Source: Streptococcus parapneumoniae
GTDB taxonomy: Bacteria; Bacillota; Bacilli; Lactobacillales; Streptococcaceae
Length of the DNA stretch: 64,000 nucleotides
Assembly: GCF_037076355.1 (NCBI RefSeq)
Contig: NZ_AP026968.1
Coordinates: 450,501-514,500, forward strand
Direction: 5' to 3'
Position numbers and translations under genes: made by a program. The notes under the pieces are model-generated. The model was not told where the DNA came from. It saw nothing but the letters and a program-made list of their open reading frames with translations, and ran no database searches. Each line of letters starts with the position of its first letter. The first letter of the stretch is position 1. Shown in pieces: positions 16,247-25,103 of the stretch.

Positions 16247-17164
16247 ATGAATAGCAAAGCGAAGCAAGTTTCTCTTTGGGAAAGAATCAAGAAACAAAAA
16301 CTCTTGTTATTGATGACTGTCCCTGGTTTAGTTTTAACATTTATCTTTAAATACATCCCTATGTATGGGGTTTTAATCGCATTTAAAGATTATAATCCCT
16401 TAAAAGGAATTTTAGGGAGTGATTGGATTGGTTTTTCTGAGTTTACAAAATTCATATCCTCTCCCAACTTTGGTATCTTGTTAGCCAATACTTTAAAATT
16501 AAGTATCTATGGTTTATTGCTTGGCTTTTTACCACCAATCATTCTTGCTATTATGCTCAATCAACTCTTGAGTGAAAAAGTTAAAAAACGAATTCAGCTC
16601 ATTTTATACGCACCAAACTTTATCTCAGTCGTTGTTATCGTTGGTATGATTTTCCTTTTCTTTTCAGTGGGAGGACCAATTAACAATTTTCTCTCTATGT
16701 TTGGAATGAAGGCTGACTTCTTGACAAATCCAGACTTCTTTAGACCTTTATACATCTTTAGTGGTATCTGGCAAGGAATGGGGTGGGCTTCAACGCTCTA
16801 CACGGCAACGTTGGTAAATGTAGATCCAGCCTTAGTAGAAGCAGCACGACTGGATGGAGCCAATATCTTCCAACGAATCTGGCACATTGATATTCCAGCT
16901 CTTAAGCCTATTATGGTTATCCAATTTGTTTTAGCTGCAGGTGGAATCATGAATGTCGGATATGAAAAAGCATTCCTGATGCAGACATCGTTGAACTTGC
17001 CAACTTCTGAAATTATCTCTACATATGTCTATAAAGTTGGTCTTGTATCAGGAGACTATTCTTACTCAACAGCGGTGGGTTTGTTTAATGCAGTGATTAA
17101 CGTAGTATTGCTAGTCGCGGTTAACCAAATCGTTAAACGCATGAATAATGGTGAAGGAATTTAA
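16247..17164 (+). CDS. susT1: sucrose ABC transporter permease 1
   Basis: A 305-aa permease of the carbohydrate uptake-1 class (LplB/YtcP type) with six hydrophobic segments and the cytoplasmic EAA-like loop EAARLDGANIFQRIWHIDIPAL that contacts the ATPase. It forms the channel with the next gene. No ATPase is encoded here; in pneumococci the shared MsmK serves these transporters. ATG at 16247 follows AAAGGAGG. An in-frame ATG at 16220 lies within the operator palindrome and is rejected. Confidence 0.92.
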   Translation: MNSKAKQVSLWERIKKQKLLLLMTVPGLVLTFIFKYIPMYGVLIAFKDYNPLKGILGSDWIGFSEFTKFISSPNFGILLANTLKLSIYGLLLGFLPPIILAIMLNQLLSEKVKKRIQLILYAPNFISVVVIVGMIFLFFSVGGPINNFLSMFGMKADFLTNPDFFRPLYIFSGIWQGMGWASTLYTATLVNVDPALVEAARLDGANIFQRIWHIDIPALKPIMVIQFVLAAGGIMNVGYEKAFLMQTSLNLPTSEIISTYVYKVGLVSGDYSYSTAVGLFNAVINVVLLVAVNQIVKRMNNGEGI

Positions 17165-17174
17165 GGAGGAAAGT

Positions 17175-18065
17175 ATGAAAAATTCGATTATGGATACAAA
17201 ATTTGATAGACGTATCTTACTCTTAAATAAAATCATTATTGTCTTTATCGTTTTGATGACTTTGCTTCCTTTACTTTATATCGTCGTAGCATCCTTTATG
17301 GATCCTAAGGTTCTGGTTAGTAGAGGGATTAGCTTTAATCCAGCCGATTGGACGGTAGAAGGTTACCAGCGTGTATTCAGTGACCAATCTATTCTAAGAG
17401 GTTTTATCAATTCTCTACTATACTCTTTTGGCTTTGCGGCTTTAACAGTCTTGCTATCTGTGTTTACAGCTTATCCTCTTTCTAAGAAAGACTTGGTTGG
17501 ACGTCGTTGGATTAATTATTTCTTGATTGTAACCATGTTCTTTGGTGGTGGTTTAGTTCCAACTTACTTACTAGTAAAAGATTTGGGCATGCTTAATACT
17601 CCATGGGCTATCATCGTTCCCGGTGCTGTCAATGTTTGGAATATTATTCTTGCTAGGGCCTATTTCCAAGGATTGCCTGAAGAGTTAGTTGAAGCTGCTG
17701 TCATTGATGGTGCAAATGATTTACAGATTTTCTTCAAAATCATGCTTCCTCTTGCAAAACCAATTATGTTTGTTCTCTTCCTCTATGCTTTTGTAGGACA
17801 GTGGAACTCATACTTTGATGCAATGATTTATATCAAGGATCCAAACTTGGAACCATTGCAACTTGTACTTCGTAAAATTCTCATTCAGAGCCAACCAGGT
17901 CAAGACATGATTGGAGCACAAGCGGCTATGAATGAAATGAAACGTTTAGCTGAATTGATTAAATACGCAACTATTGTCATTTCCAGCTTGCCATTGATTG
18001 TTATGTATCCATTCTTCCAAAAATACTTTGATAAAGGAATTATGGCTGGTTCACTTAAAGGATAA
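17175..18065 (+). CDS. susT2: sucrose ABC transporter permease 2
   Basis: A 296-aa partner permease (YtcP/LplC type) with six membrane segments and the EAA loop EAAVIDGANDLQIFFKIMLP. It ends with AGSLKG, typical of this group. ATG at 17175 is preceded by AAGGAGGAAAG; an upstream in-frame GTG overlaps susT1 and lacks a ribosome-binding site. Only 10 bases separate it from susT1. Confidence 0.92.
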   Translation: MKNSIMDTKFDRRILLLNKIIIVFIVLMTLLPLLYIVVASFMDPKVLVSRGISFNPADWTVEGYQRVFSDQSILRGFINSLLYSFGFAALTVLLSVFTAYPLSKKDLVGRRWINYFLIVTMFFGGGLVPTYLLVKDLGMLNTPWAIIVPGAVNVWNIILARAYFQGLPEELVEAAVIDGANDLQIFFKIMLPLAKPIMFVLFLYAFVGQWNSYFDAMIYIKDPNLEPLQLVLRKILIQSQPGQDMIGAQAAMNEMKRLAELIKYATIVISSLPLIVMYPFFQKYFDKGIMAGSLKG

Positions 18066-18092
18066 AAAAGAAAAAATAAAAGGAGATTTCTC

Positions 18093-19709
18093 ATGAAATT
18101 CAAAACATTCTCAAAATCAGCAGTTTTGTTGACAGCTAGTTTAGCAGTACTTGCAGCCTGTGGCTCAAAAAATACAGCTTCAAGTCCAGATTATAAGTTG
18201 GAAGGTGTAACATTCCCGCTTCAAGAAAAGAAAACATTGAAGTTTATGACAGCCAGTTCACCGTTATCTCCTAAAGACCCAAATGAAAAGTTAATTTTGC
18301 AACGTTTGGAGAAGGAAACTGGCGTTCATATTGACTGGACCAACTACCAATCCGACTTTGCAGAAAAACGTAACTTGGATATTTCTAGTGGTGATTTACC
18401 AGATGCTATCCACAACGACGGAGCTTCAGATGTGGACTTGATGAACTGGGCTAAAAAAGGTGTTATTATTCCAGTTGAAGATTTGATTGATAAATACATG
18501 CCAAATCTTAAGAAAATTTTGGATGAGAAACCAGAGTACAAGGCCTTGATGACAGCACCTGATGGGCACATTTACTCATTCCCATGGATTGAAGAGCTTG
18601 GAGATGGTAAAGAGTCTATTCACAGCGTCAACGATATGGCTTGGATTAACAAAGATTGGCTTAAGAAACTTGGTCTTGAAATGCCAAAAACTACTGATGA
18701 TCTGATTAAAGTCCTAGAAGCTTTCAAAAACGGGGATCCAAATGGAAATGGAGAGGCTGATGAAATTCCATTTACATTTATTAGTGGTAACGGAAACGAA
18801 GATTTTAAATTCCTATTTGGTGCATTTGGTATAGGGGATAACGATGATCATTTAGTAGTAGGAAATGATGGCAAAGTTGACTTCACAGCAGATAACGATA
18901 ACTATAAAGAAGGTGTCAAATTTATCCGTCAATTGCAAGAAAAAGGCTTGATTGATAAAGAAGCTTTCGAACATGATTGGAATAGTTACATTGCTAAAGG
19001 TCATGATCAGAAATTTGGTGTTTACTTTACATGGGATAAGAATAATGTTACTGGAAGTAACGAAAGTTATGATGTTTTACCAGTACTTGCTGGACCAAGT
19101 GGTCAAAAACACGTAGCTCGTACAAACGGTATGGGATTTGCACGTGACAAGATGGTTATTACCAGTGTAAACAAAAACCTAGAATTGACAGCTAAATGGA
19201 TTGATGCACAATACGCTCCACTCCAATCTGTGCAAAATAACTGGGGAACTTATGGAGATGACAAACAACAAAACATCTTTGAATTGGATCAAGCGTCAAA
19301 TAGTCTAAAACACTTACCACTAAACGGAACTGCACCAGCAGAACTTCGTCAAAAGACTGAAGTAGGAGGACCACTAGCTATTCTAGATTCATACTATGGT
19401 AAAGTGACAACCATGCCAGATGATGCCAAATGGCGTTTAGATCTTATCAAAGAATATTATGTTCCTTACATGAGCAATGACAATAACTATCCAAGAGTCT
19501 TTATGACACAGGAAGATTTGGACAAGATTGCCCATATCGAGGCAGATATGAATGACTATATCTACCGTAAACGTGCTGAATGGATTGTAAATGGCAATAT
19601 TGATACTGAGTGGGATGATTACAAGAAAGAACTTGAAAAATACGGACTTTCTGATTACCTCGCTATTAAACAAAAATACTACGACCAATACCAAGCAAAC
19701 AAAAACTAG
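18093..19709 (+). CDS. susX: sucrose ABC transporter substrate-binding lipoprotein
   Basis: A 538-aa extracellular sugar-binding lipoprotein. The signal peptide ends in the lipobox LAVLAACG, with Cys23 as the lipidated residue. The mature part is a long family-1 solute-binding protein (LipO/YtcQ type) with motifs LEMPKTTDDLIKVLEAFKNGDPNGNG. It delivers sucrose or related fructosides to SusT1/T2. Good ribosome-binding site (AAGGAGA) and 27 bases after susT2. Confidence 0.93.
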   Translation: MKFKTFSKSAVLLTASLAVLAACGSKNTASSPDYKLEGVTFPLQEKKTLKFMTASSPLSPKDPNEKLILQRLEKETGVHIDWTNYQSDFAEKRNLDISSGDLPDAIHNDGASDVDLMNWAKKGVIIPVEDLIDKYMPNLKKILDEKPEYKALMTAPDGHIYSFPWIEELGDGKESIHSVNDMAWINKDWLKKLGLEMPKTTDDLIKVLEAFKNGDPNGNGEADEIPFTFISGNGNEDFKFLFGAFGIGDNDDHLVVGNDGKVDFTADNDNYKEGVKFIRQLQEKGLIDKEAFEHDWNSYIAKGHDQKFGVYFTWDKNNVTGSNESYDVLPVLAGPSGQKHVARTNGMGFARDKMVITSVNKNLELTAKWIDAQYAPLQSVQNNWGTYGDDKQQNIFELDQASNSLKHLPLNGTAPAELRQKTEVGGPLAILDSYYGKVTTMPDDAKWRLDLIKEYYVPYMSNDNNYPRVFMTQEDLDKIAHIEADMNDYIYRKRAEWIVNGNIDTEWDDYKKELEKYGLSDYLAIKQKYYDQYQANKN

Positions 19710-19718
19710 AGGTTGATT

Positions 19719-21029
19719 ATGGGAGATAAGAAATACACAGTAGAAAAAGCCAATCGTTTTATAGCAGAAAATAAACATCTTGTAAATACTCAATATAAGC
19801 CTGAAGAACATTTTTCAGCTGAGATTGGTTGGATCAATGATCCAAATGGATTTGTCTATTTTCGTGGAGAATACCATCTCTTTTATCAATTCTATCCTTA
19901 TGATAGTGTTTGGGGGCCTATGCACTGGGGTCATGCTAAAAGTAAGGACTTGGTGACTTGGGAGCACTTGCCAGTGGCACTTGCTCCTGACCAAGACTAC
20001 GACCGCAATGGTTGCTTCTCAGGATCAGCTATCGTCAAAGACGATCGCCTCTGGCTCATGTATACTGGTCACATCGAAGAAGAAACCGGTGTTCGTCAAG
20101 TACAAAATATAGCATTTTCAGATGACGGGATTCACTTTGAAAAGATTGAACAAAATCCAGTTGCAACTGGAGCAGATTTGCCAGATGAGTTAATTGCTGC
20201 TGATTTCCGTGATCCAAAACTCTTTGAAAAAGATGGACGCTATTACTCCGTAGTAGCTGCTAAACACAAGGATAACGTGGGCTGTATCGTTCTACTAGGG
20301 TCCGATAACCTAGTAGAATGGCAGTTCGAATCCATCTTTTTAAAAGGGATAGAACACCAAGGCTTCATGTGGGAATGCCCGGATTACTTTGAGTTAGATG
20401 GGAAGGATTGCCTTATTATGTCACCCATGCGTTATCAGCGTGAGGGAGACTCATATCATAACATCAACTCATCGGTTTTGTTCACGGGTAAGGTAGATTG
20501 GGGAGAAAAACGTTTTATCCCAGAATCAGTTCAAGAAATTGATCATGGCCAAGACTTCTATGCGCCTCAAACATTGTTGGACGATCAAAATCATCGTATC
20601 CTGATTGCTTGGATGCAGACATGGGGGCGTACCCTTCCAACCCATGACCAAGAACACAAATGGGCTGGTGTCATGACTTTACCTAGAATTCTAAGATTGG
20701 AAGATGGCAAACTAAGACAATTCCCTGTTAAAAAAGGCCAATATCAAATCCAAATAGATAAAGATTGTCATTTCCACTTAGGAAATGATACAGATTATCT
20801 TGAATTTGGTTATGACAGTAATGCGCAGCAAGTTTACATTGATCGTAGCCATCTTGTTCAAAAAATTCTAGGTGAAGAAGAGCAGGACACTAGTCGACGG
20901 TATGTAGATATTGAAGCTAAAGAATTGGATGTTATTTTAGATAAAAATTCCATCGAGATTTTTGTCAATCAAGGTGAAGCAAGCTTGACGGCAACTTATT
21001 ACTTAACAGTGCCAGCTAAGCTATCATGA
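19719..21029 (+). CDS. susH: sucrose hydrolase (GH32)
   Basis: A 436-aa glycoside hydrolase of family 32. The nucleophile aspartate is in WINDPNGF, the transition-state stabiliser in FRDPK and the acid/base glutamate in WECPDYF. The beta-sandwich C-terminal domain is present but short, so the protein is smaller than the usual 480 aa. No signal peptide, so it cleaves imported sucrose inside the cell. ATG at 19719 after AGAGG is preferred to an in-frame TTG at 19713. Last gene of the sus operon. Confidence 0.92.
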   Translation: MGDKKYTVEKANRFIAENKHLVNTQYKPEEHFSAEIGWINDPNGFVYFRGEYHLFYQFYPYDSVWGPMHWGHAKSKDLVTWEHLPVALAPDQDYDRNGCFSGSAIVKDDRLWLMYTGHIEEETGVRQVQNIAFSDDGIHFEKIEQNPVATGADLPDELIAADFRDPKLFEKDGRYYSVVAAKHKDNVGCIVLLGSDNLVEWQFESIFLKGIEHQGFMWECPDYFELDGKDCLIMSPMRYQREGDSYHNINSSVLFTGKVDWGEKRFIPESVQEIDHGQDFYAPQTLLDDQNHRILIAWMQTWGRTLPTHDQEHKWAGVMTLPRILRLEDGKLRQFPVKKGQYQIQIDKDCHFHLGNDTDYLEFGYDSNAQQVYIDRSHLVQKILGEEEQDTSRRYVDIEAKELDVILDKNSIEIFVNQGEASLTATYYLTVPAKLS

Positions 21030-21061
21030 ATCGATTAAAAATTAAGTTATTTCTCCTAAAG

Positions 21062-21101
21062 AAAAAGTTCTCTTTCTAAAACAGTGGAAAGAGGACTTTT
21101 T
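21062..21101 (+). terminator. terminator of the sus operon
   Basis: AAAAAGTTCTCTTTC pairs with GAAAGAGGACTTTTT around a short loop, leaving a T-rich end. Strong intrinsic terminator 33 bases after the susH stop. Confidence 0.9.
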
Positions 21102-21117
21102 GTGTTATGTGACTTTC

Positions 21118-21917
21118 AGTCCGTCTCGCTCCGCTAGGTGCGAGACAAAAAAACCACCCGCTATGCGGGTGCGCGTCGAAGGTTATACCCAAAAAACTCC
21201 AAACGCGATACAATAAAGGTGCTCAAGCCAATTGTAAAGCGAAAGGAGAAAAATATGGCACAAAAGGCTCATAGTTTATCGCACACAAAGTGGCATTGTA
21301 AGTATCACATTGTGTTCACCCCTAAGTATAGACGAAAAGTTATCTATAATCAATATCGAAGTAGTTTAGGAGAAATATTTCATCGCTTGTGTAGTTATAA
21401 AGGAGTTGAAATTATCGAGGGTCACTTAATGCCAGACCATGTACATATGTTAGTCAGTATTCCACCAAGGATAAGTGTTTCAAGTTTCATGGGGTATTTA
21501 AAAGGCAAAAGTGCACTCATGATGTTTGACAAACACGCCAATCTCAAATACAAGTTTGGGAATCGGCATTTCTGGGCGGAAGGTTATTATGTAAGTACGG
21601 TGGGACTCAATGAAGCCACAATTAAGAAATATATTCAAGATTAAAGAAATTATCCAGTGGATGATTTCTTCACGAGTATGAAAATTTGAGAACGAGTAAA
21701 GCATGATATAGCACTAGATAAATTAAGTGTAAAAGAATATGAGGATCCCTTTAGGGATAGTGGTAAGTAATACTAAAGTCTCTTTGAGAGGCAAGTGACG
21801 AGTCAAGAGCAATAAGGCTTGAACAAAGTGAAAGCCAGCGTCTTTAGGCGCTGGCTGGTAATTTGGGCTTATAGCCCTGGGACAAACCACCCGTTTGACG
21901 GGTGGTCATGATTTTGG
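21118..21917 (+). mobile_element. IS200/IS605-type insertion sequence (boundaries approximate)
   Basis: Left end: two subterminal hairpins, GTCTCGC/GCGAGAC and CACCCGC/GCGGGTG (about 21123-21173). Right end: hairpin CCACCC/GGGTGG at about 21888-21907. These palindromic ends without inverted terminal repeats are the hallmark of Y1-HUH transposons. Between tnpA and the right end is a GCCAGCG/CGCTGGC hairpin (about 21834-21856). Only tnpA is present, and it is broken. Confidence 0.85.
21255..21770 (+). pseudogene. tnpA: IS200-type Y1 transposase, interrupted
   Basis: The open part (21255-21644, 130 aa) has the HUH motif PDHVHMLV and the catalytic tyrosine region FWAEGYYVSTVG. A TAA at 21642-21644 stops it early. 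The natural C-terminal helix (ERVKHDIALDKLSVKEYEDP) resumes in the same frame at 21690-21770. The 48 bases between contain an imperfect 27-bp palindrome (21644-21670) and two stop codons. An insertion therefore removed the last helix from the protein. Catalytic residues remain, but activity is doubtful. Confidence 0.85.
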
Positions 21918-22047
21918 GTATATAAGCTTAGTTTATGGTATTTGTAAAATTGGTGTTGGATTATGATTTAAGCTAGTTTTCTAAAGAATTTGAAAAAAAT
22001 TTTATTTAAGCAAAAAAGCCTTATTCCAAGGCTTTTCCTGTTGTATG

Positions 22048-22062
22048 TAGATGCCCCCTACA
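22048..22062. other. attL of the mobilizable element
   Basis: TAGATGCCCCCTACA, identical to the end of the tRNA-Lys gene at 27941-27955. It is preceded, as on the right, by a hairpin AAAAGCCTT/AAGGCTTTT and CCTGTTG, so the similarity extends about 30 bases beyond the core. Confidence 0.88.
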
Positions 22063-22244
22063 AGTGTATTATGATACATAGTATTAAGTGATTATTTATT
22101 TTTAAGGCTTTTCTTATTCTAAAAGTAGGTATATGAGTTTATGGACGTTATAATTCACGACAAATTCACGGCATACAATTAGGTAGTTTGTAATTTTAAA
22201 ATTAATGCGAAACTAATTAAATTTAAAAAAATCAACTTTCTTCC

Positions 22245-22273
22245 TTGACCTTTTAAAAAAATTATGGTAGACT
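22245..22273 (+). promoter_or_regulatory. promoter of the element's first gene
   Basis: TTGACC (22245-22250), 17-bp spacer, TAGACT (22268-22273). Just downstream is ATGAGTAGTCAA, repeated exactly at 22767-22778, possibly a binding site or short leader sequence. Between attL and this promoter (22063-22244) I see only AT-rich DNA. Confidence 0.6.
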
Positions 22274-22346
22274 TAATGAGTAGTCAAGATTGAACAAAAA
22301 ATCAAGCTTTTTCAACTTGCAAAATTATCAGAAAGGAGGCTCTATA

Positions 22347-22727
22347 ATGAGGATTCAAATGAGATTATCTAAAGAAGCTCGCGTTGTTTTAGAAGAATTA
22401 AAATTAGAATATTTAAAAAAAGGTGAAGACAAAACATCAGGAGTAATCGTTGATGAAATTTTTAAACATTTTAGTTCTAATTTTCAAAAAGTAGATTGGA
22501 AATCTGTTCAAAGTGCACCTAAGTTTAATGAAATTTTGGCAGATTATACTTCAGTTAATCCCACAACACTTAATTTATCTAATAGTACAATAAGTACAAT
22601 GTCTTACATTAGAGACCATTTTAACTACATATTAGATATGAAAAGAACCGTCTATCGTTCATTCGTAATTCGACTAGTCTTGAAGGCTTACAAATTAGAG
22701 AAGGAAGGCACCGACATTTATCTATAA
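22347..22727 (+). CDS. small putative DNA-binding protein of the mobilizable element
   Basis: A 126-aa protein with an N-terminal MRIQMRLSKEARVVLEELKLEY that resembles a ribbon-helix-helix arm. A repeat-like C-terminal half (TMSYIRDHFNYILDMKRTVYRSFVIRLVLKAYKLE) looks helical. I do not recognise the family. As first gene it may regulate the element. ATG at 22347 follows AAAGGAGG at 22332-22339, so an in-frame start at 22290 is rejected. Confidence 0.7.
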   Translation: MRIQMRLSKEARVVLEELKLEYLKKGEDKTSGVIVDEIFKHFSSNFQKVDWKSVQSAPKFNEILADYTSVNPTTLNLSNSTISTMSYIRDHFNYILDMKRTVYRSFVIRLVLKAYKLEKEGTDIYL

Positions 22728-22757
22728 TAGATGTTTATTCCATCTATTATAATTTTT
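22725..22757 (+). terminator. terminator after the first element gene
   Basis: Perfect 10-bp inverted repeat ATAATAGATG (22725-22734) / CATCTATTAT (22741-22750) followed by AATTTTT. It overlaps the stop codon of the preceding gene. Confidence 0.85.
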
Positions 22758-22818
22758 ACCACTATGAGTAGTCAAAACTTAACCGTGTTATAAATCATAT
22801 TTTAAGGAGGAATTTGAA

Positions 22819-22848
22819 ATGAAGGCTAGAGATTCACCGTTGAATTGA
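22819..22848 (+). CDS. candidate 9-residue leader peptide
   Basis: ATG at 22819 has a perfect ribosome-binding site (AAGGAGG at about 22804-22810) and encodes MKARDSPLN then TGA. The stop overlaps an inverted repeat, ATTGATTTT...AAAAATCAAT (about 22844-22871), like a leader/attenuator ahead of the next gene at 22897. It may instead be a relic of a lost gene. Only comparison across related elements would decide. Confidence 0.4.
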   Translation: MKARDSPLN

Positions 22849-22896
22849 TTTTGTTTTTAGAAAAAATCAATAATTAGAAAATAAGAGGTAATTAAC

Positions 22897-23196
22897 ATGA
22901 ATAGAGATGTACTAAAGTTTCTGCGAACAGAGACCGCTGAAAAAATCACTCTTTATATTAGCAAGGCTAATAGATTGGAAGGTGATGTAATTCTACTCGC
23001 ACCTAGTTCTCAAGATTTGGAAGATATTAAAAATGCTATGCTTTCCAATCCTAATCTCGAGCTAAAAGTAGCAAGACTAGATGTGATTAAAAAAATTGCA
23101 TATGCTTCCACAAGAAATCACTATTTGACAGGGGCTACAATTTTTGGGGATATTTCGAGAGGAATATACAATTGTTATCCTAAAAGTTATGTCTAA
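22897..23196 (+). CDS. hypothetical protein of the mobilizable element
   Basis: A 99-aa soluble protein with no recognised domain. It has an alpha/beta pattern (KITLYISKANRLEGDVILLAP, then LELKVARLDVIKKIAYAST) and no signal peptide. It sits in the position where Tn916-like elements carry small DUF961-type genes, but the match is positional only. Ribosome-binding site AAGAGGTAA. Confidence 0.7.
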   Translation: MNRDVLKFLRTETAEKITLYISKANRLEGDVILLAPSSQDLEDIKNAMLSNPNLELKVARLDVIKKIAYASTRNHYLTGATIFGDISRGIYNCYPKSYV

Positions 23197-23253
23197 TATA
23201 AGGAAGGTTAATCCCTTCCTTTGCTTTTGAAAATTGAAAGGAAAAATATAAAA

Positions 23254-23496
23254 ATGAAAGTTAATGAATATTTCTGGAGAACGAGCTGTCTTATACTGCT
23301 AATTATTATGAGCTTCTTTGCAGGATTCGGAGCTAAATTAGAGTTTACATCTTATAACCCGTTTTTATCTGTTAAATTTGGTTTGGTCGTAGCTCTGACA
23401 GTCTTTGTAGTTCAATTGTTAGCCATACTACCAGCCATAATTAAAAGAGGAAATAGAAATGAGAATGTTGAATCAAACAATTCGTGTGAAGAGTAA
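23254..23496 (+). CDS. small membrane protein of the mobilizable element
   Basis: An 80-aa protein with two hydrophobic segments (SCLILLIIMSFFAGFGA and FGLVVALTVFVVQLLAIL) and a charged C-terminus. It overlaps the start of the coupling-protein gene by 38 bases, so translation is probably coupled and the two proteins may interact in the membrane. Function unknown. ATG at 23254 is chosen because of AAAGGAAAAA upstream; an in-frame TTG at 23221 extends the frame without a ribosome-binding site. Confidence 0.7.
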   Translation: MKVNEYFWRTSCLILLIIMSFFAGFGAKLEFTSYNPFLSVKFGLVVALTVFVVQLLAILPAIIKRGNRNENVESNNSCEE

Positions 23497-24841
23497 ATAC
23501 CCTTACTTGATTCGTCCCCGAAATATTACAATTCTAAGATTGTTTATTCAAATTTTTGTCTTTTTACTCTTAATATCTTCGTGGGTTGCTATAATTCCAT
23601 TTATTGCACGTCTAGTCTTTTCCATGTTTTTTATAAGTCTTCTTTTTTTAGTAGAGAGGTTCTTTCGTTCTAATTTTATAGCAAATTTAAGAAACAAGCT
23701 CAATATCAGAGAAGCATTGTTTTTTATGTTAATTAGTTTAAATTTGTATGATGAGCTAGATAATGACGTAGTAGATACAGCAGTTCTATATTTTGACGTT
23801 TCTGAGGATGACAAAGTTATTATTTGTGCCCCATTATTTGGGAACCGTTATCTGAAAACCTTGAAAAATTTAGAGGAATATCTATGCCCCACTTTGGGGT
23901 TGTCCTTAATTTCTAAAAAAGAAGAAATCGACAAAATAATATATGTGTTAGGTCACGTAAATCAAATTGAGCAGTACGTATTCAATGGTCAGACTCAGAC
24001 TTTGTCAAGAGATTTTTTTGAAGACATTCCTAGTCCAATTATCAAGCTGTCAAATACACAGAAATTTAGTCTAAAGTCCAACACTAACCTAGGTATATAT
24101 GGAAGAACGGGAACAGGCAAAACAATAGCTCTGCAATGGTACTTATTTAACGCACTGGCTAAAGGTTGTGGGACTGCTGATAATACTTATTTAGGCATAG
24201 TAGATGGTAAGGCAGCTGACTTATATGGTCTTGGTAAGCTACTACAAGAAGAATTAGGAGAGCAAATAACAGCAGGCTCTTCACCTCAAATGTTAGCAAA
24301 ATTATCAAGAGAATTTCTTGAGATTATGAATGAACGTTTTGAAATTATTGAGCGAAACAGCACACTAAATTCTGACGCTTATGACTTAGGCATGACACCA
24401 AACTTTCTATTTATTGATGAACTTGCTTCCATCCGCGATAGTTGTGGTTCTAGCAAACAGGGGAAAGAACTTTGGAATGAAATTCTACAAAATTTAGGGT
24501 TGATTGCCCGTAAAGGAAGGCAGGCTGGTTGTCACTTAGTATTATCCACACAAGACCCTAATGCTGAGAATATTCCAGTAGAATTGAGAAATCAAATATC
24601 GGCAGTTTTATACCTTGGAGGTCCAGGTGCTGATCGATTGAAGATGGCTTTTAGCATGTGCGAATTAGAAAACGTTCCTACGGTTTCAGATAGAAAAGGA
24701 GAGGCTCTCTTTTATGCTGATGGACTTAATACAGTAGAGCCAGTGCTAACAATTGTGCCATTTGTTGATTTAAAAACTAAGAAAGAGTTTTTACAGATAG
24801 TTAGAAACATACTGCCAACTAATGAAGGTCTTTCGAGCTAG
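23459..24841 (+). CDS. FtsK/SpoIIIE-type coupling ATPase (TcpA-like)
   Basis: A 460-aa DNA-pumping ATPase. Two N-terminal membrane segments (residues about 20-65) are followed by a RecA-like motor domain with Walker A GRTGTGKTIALQ and Walker B FLFIDELAS; the sensor-like STQDP and GGPGADRLKMAF follow. It corresponds to Orf21 of Tn916 and would bring the relaxase-bound strand to a helper secretion channel. It is immediately followed by the oriT-like region. Confidence 0.9.
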   Translation: MRMLNQTIRVKSKYPYLIRPRNITILRLFIQIFVFLLLISSWVAIIPFIARLVFSMFFISLLFLVERFFRSNFIANLRNKLNIREALFFMLISLNLYDELDNDVVDTAVLYFDVSEDDKVIICAPLFGNRYLKTLKNLEEYLCPTLGLSLISKKEEIDKIIYVLGHVNQIEQYVFNGQTQTLSRDFFEDIPSPIIKLSNTQKFSLKSNTNLGIYGRTGTGKTIALQWYLFNALAKGCGTADNTYLGIVDGKAADLYGLGKLLQEELGEQITAGSSPQMLAKLSREFLEIMNERFEIIERNSTLNSDAYDLGMTPNFLFIDELASIRDSCGSSKQGKELWNEILQNLGLIARKGRQAGCHLVLSTQDPNAENIPVELRNQISAVLYLGGPGADRLKMAFSMCELENVPTVSDRKGEALFYADGLNTVEPVLTIVPFVDLKTKKEFLQIVRNILPTNEGLSS

Positions 24842-24929
24842 CGAAATAGGGCGATTGCCGGAGGCAGAATCGAGCGGAGCGTTCTTTTTCGCTAGGGAGG
24901 AAGAGCCAACCGACTGCTTTGCAGGAGGT

Positions 24930-25040
24930 CAGAAAAAACATCCCCAGTACTAATAGGGGGTGCACACATACATGAAATGTACTCTAAACCCTTGGTACGT
25001 GAGGGGGTACGGCTTACTAGTTGCACCAAGGGGTCGCAAA
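24930..25040 (+). other. oriT-like region
   Basis: CCCCAGTACTAATAGGGGGT (24942-24961) is a nick-site hairpin of the same layout as the Tn916/ICEBs1 type (C tract, CTAACA-like loop, G tract, T). It is followed by the inverted repeat CCCTTGGT (24989-24996) / ACCAAGGG (25025-25032) and by CTCTTGGGAGAG. The region lies between the coupling ATPase and the relaxase genes, as oriT does in those elements. The gap from 24842 to 25103 contains no gene. Confidence 0.75.
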
Positions 25041-25103
25041 CTCTTGGGAGAGTAAGGATGAGAGGTGTTTTCATGTATGATACGGAATTAAAGGAGAAAA
25101 AAT

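Noticed and set aside
21138..21254. N-terminal extension of the IS200 transposase
   Set aside because: The region is the left-end hairpin of the element, and AAAGGAG sits before ATG 21255.
22290..22346. Earlier start for the first gene of the mobilizable element
   Set aside because: No ribosome-binding site; AAAGGAGG at 22332-22339 fits ATG 22347.
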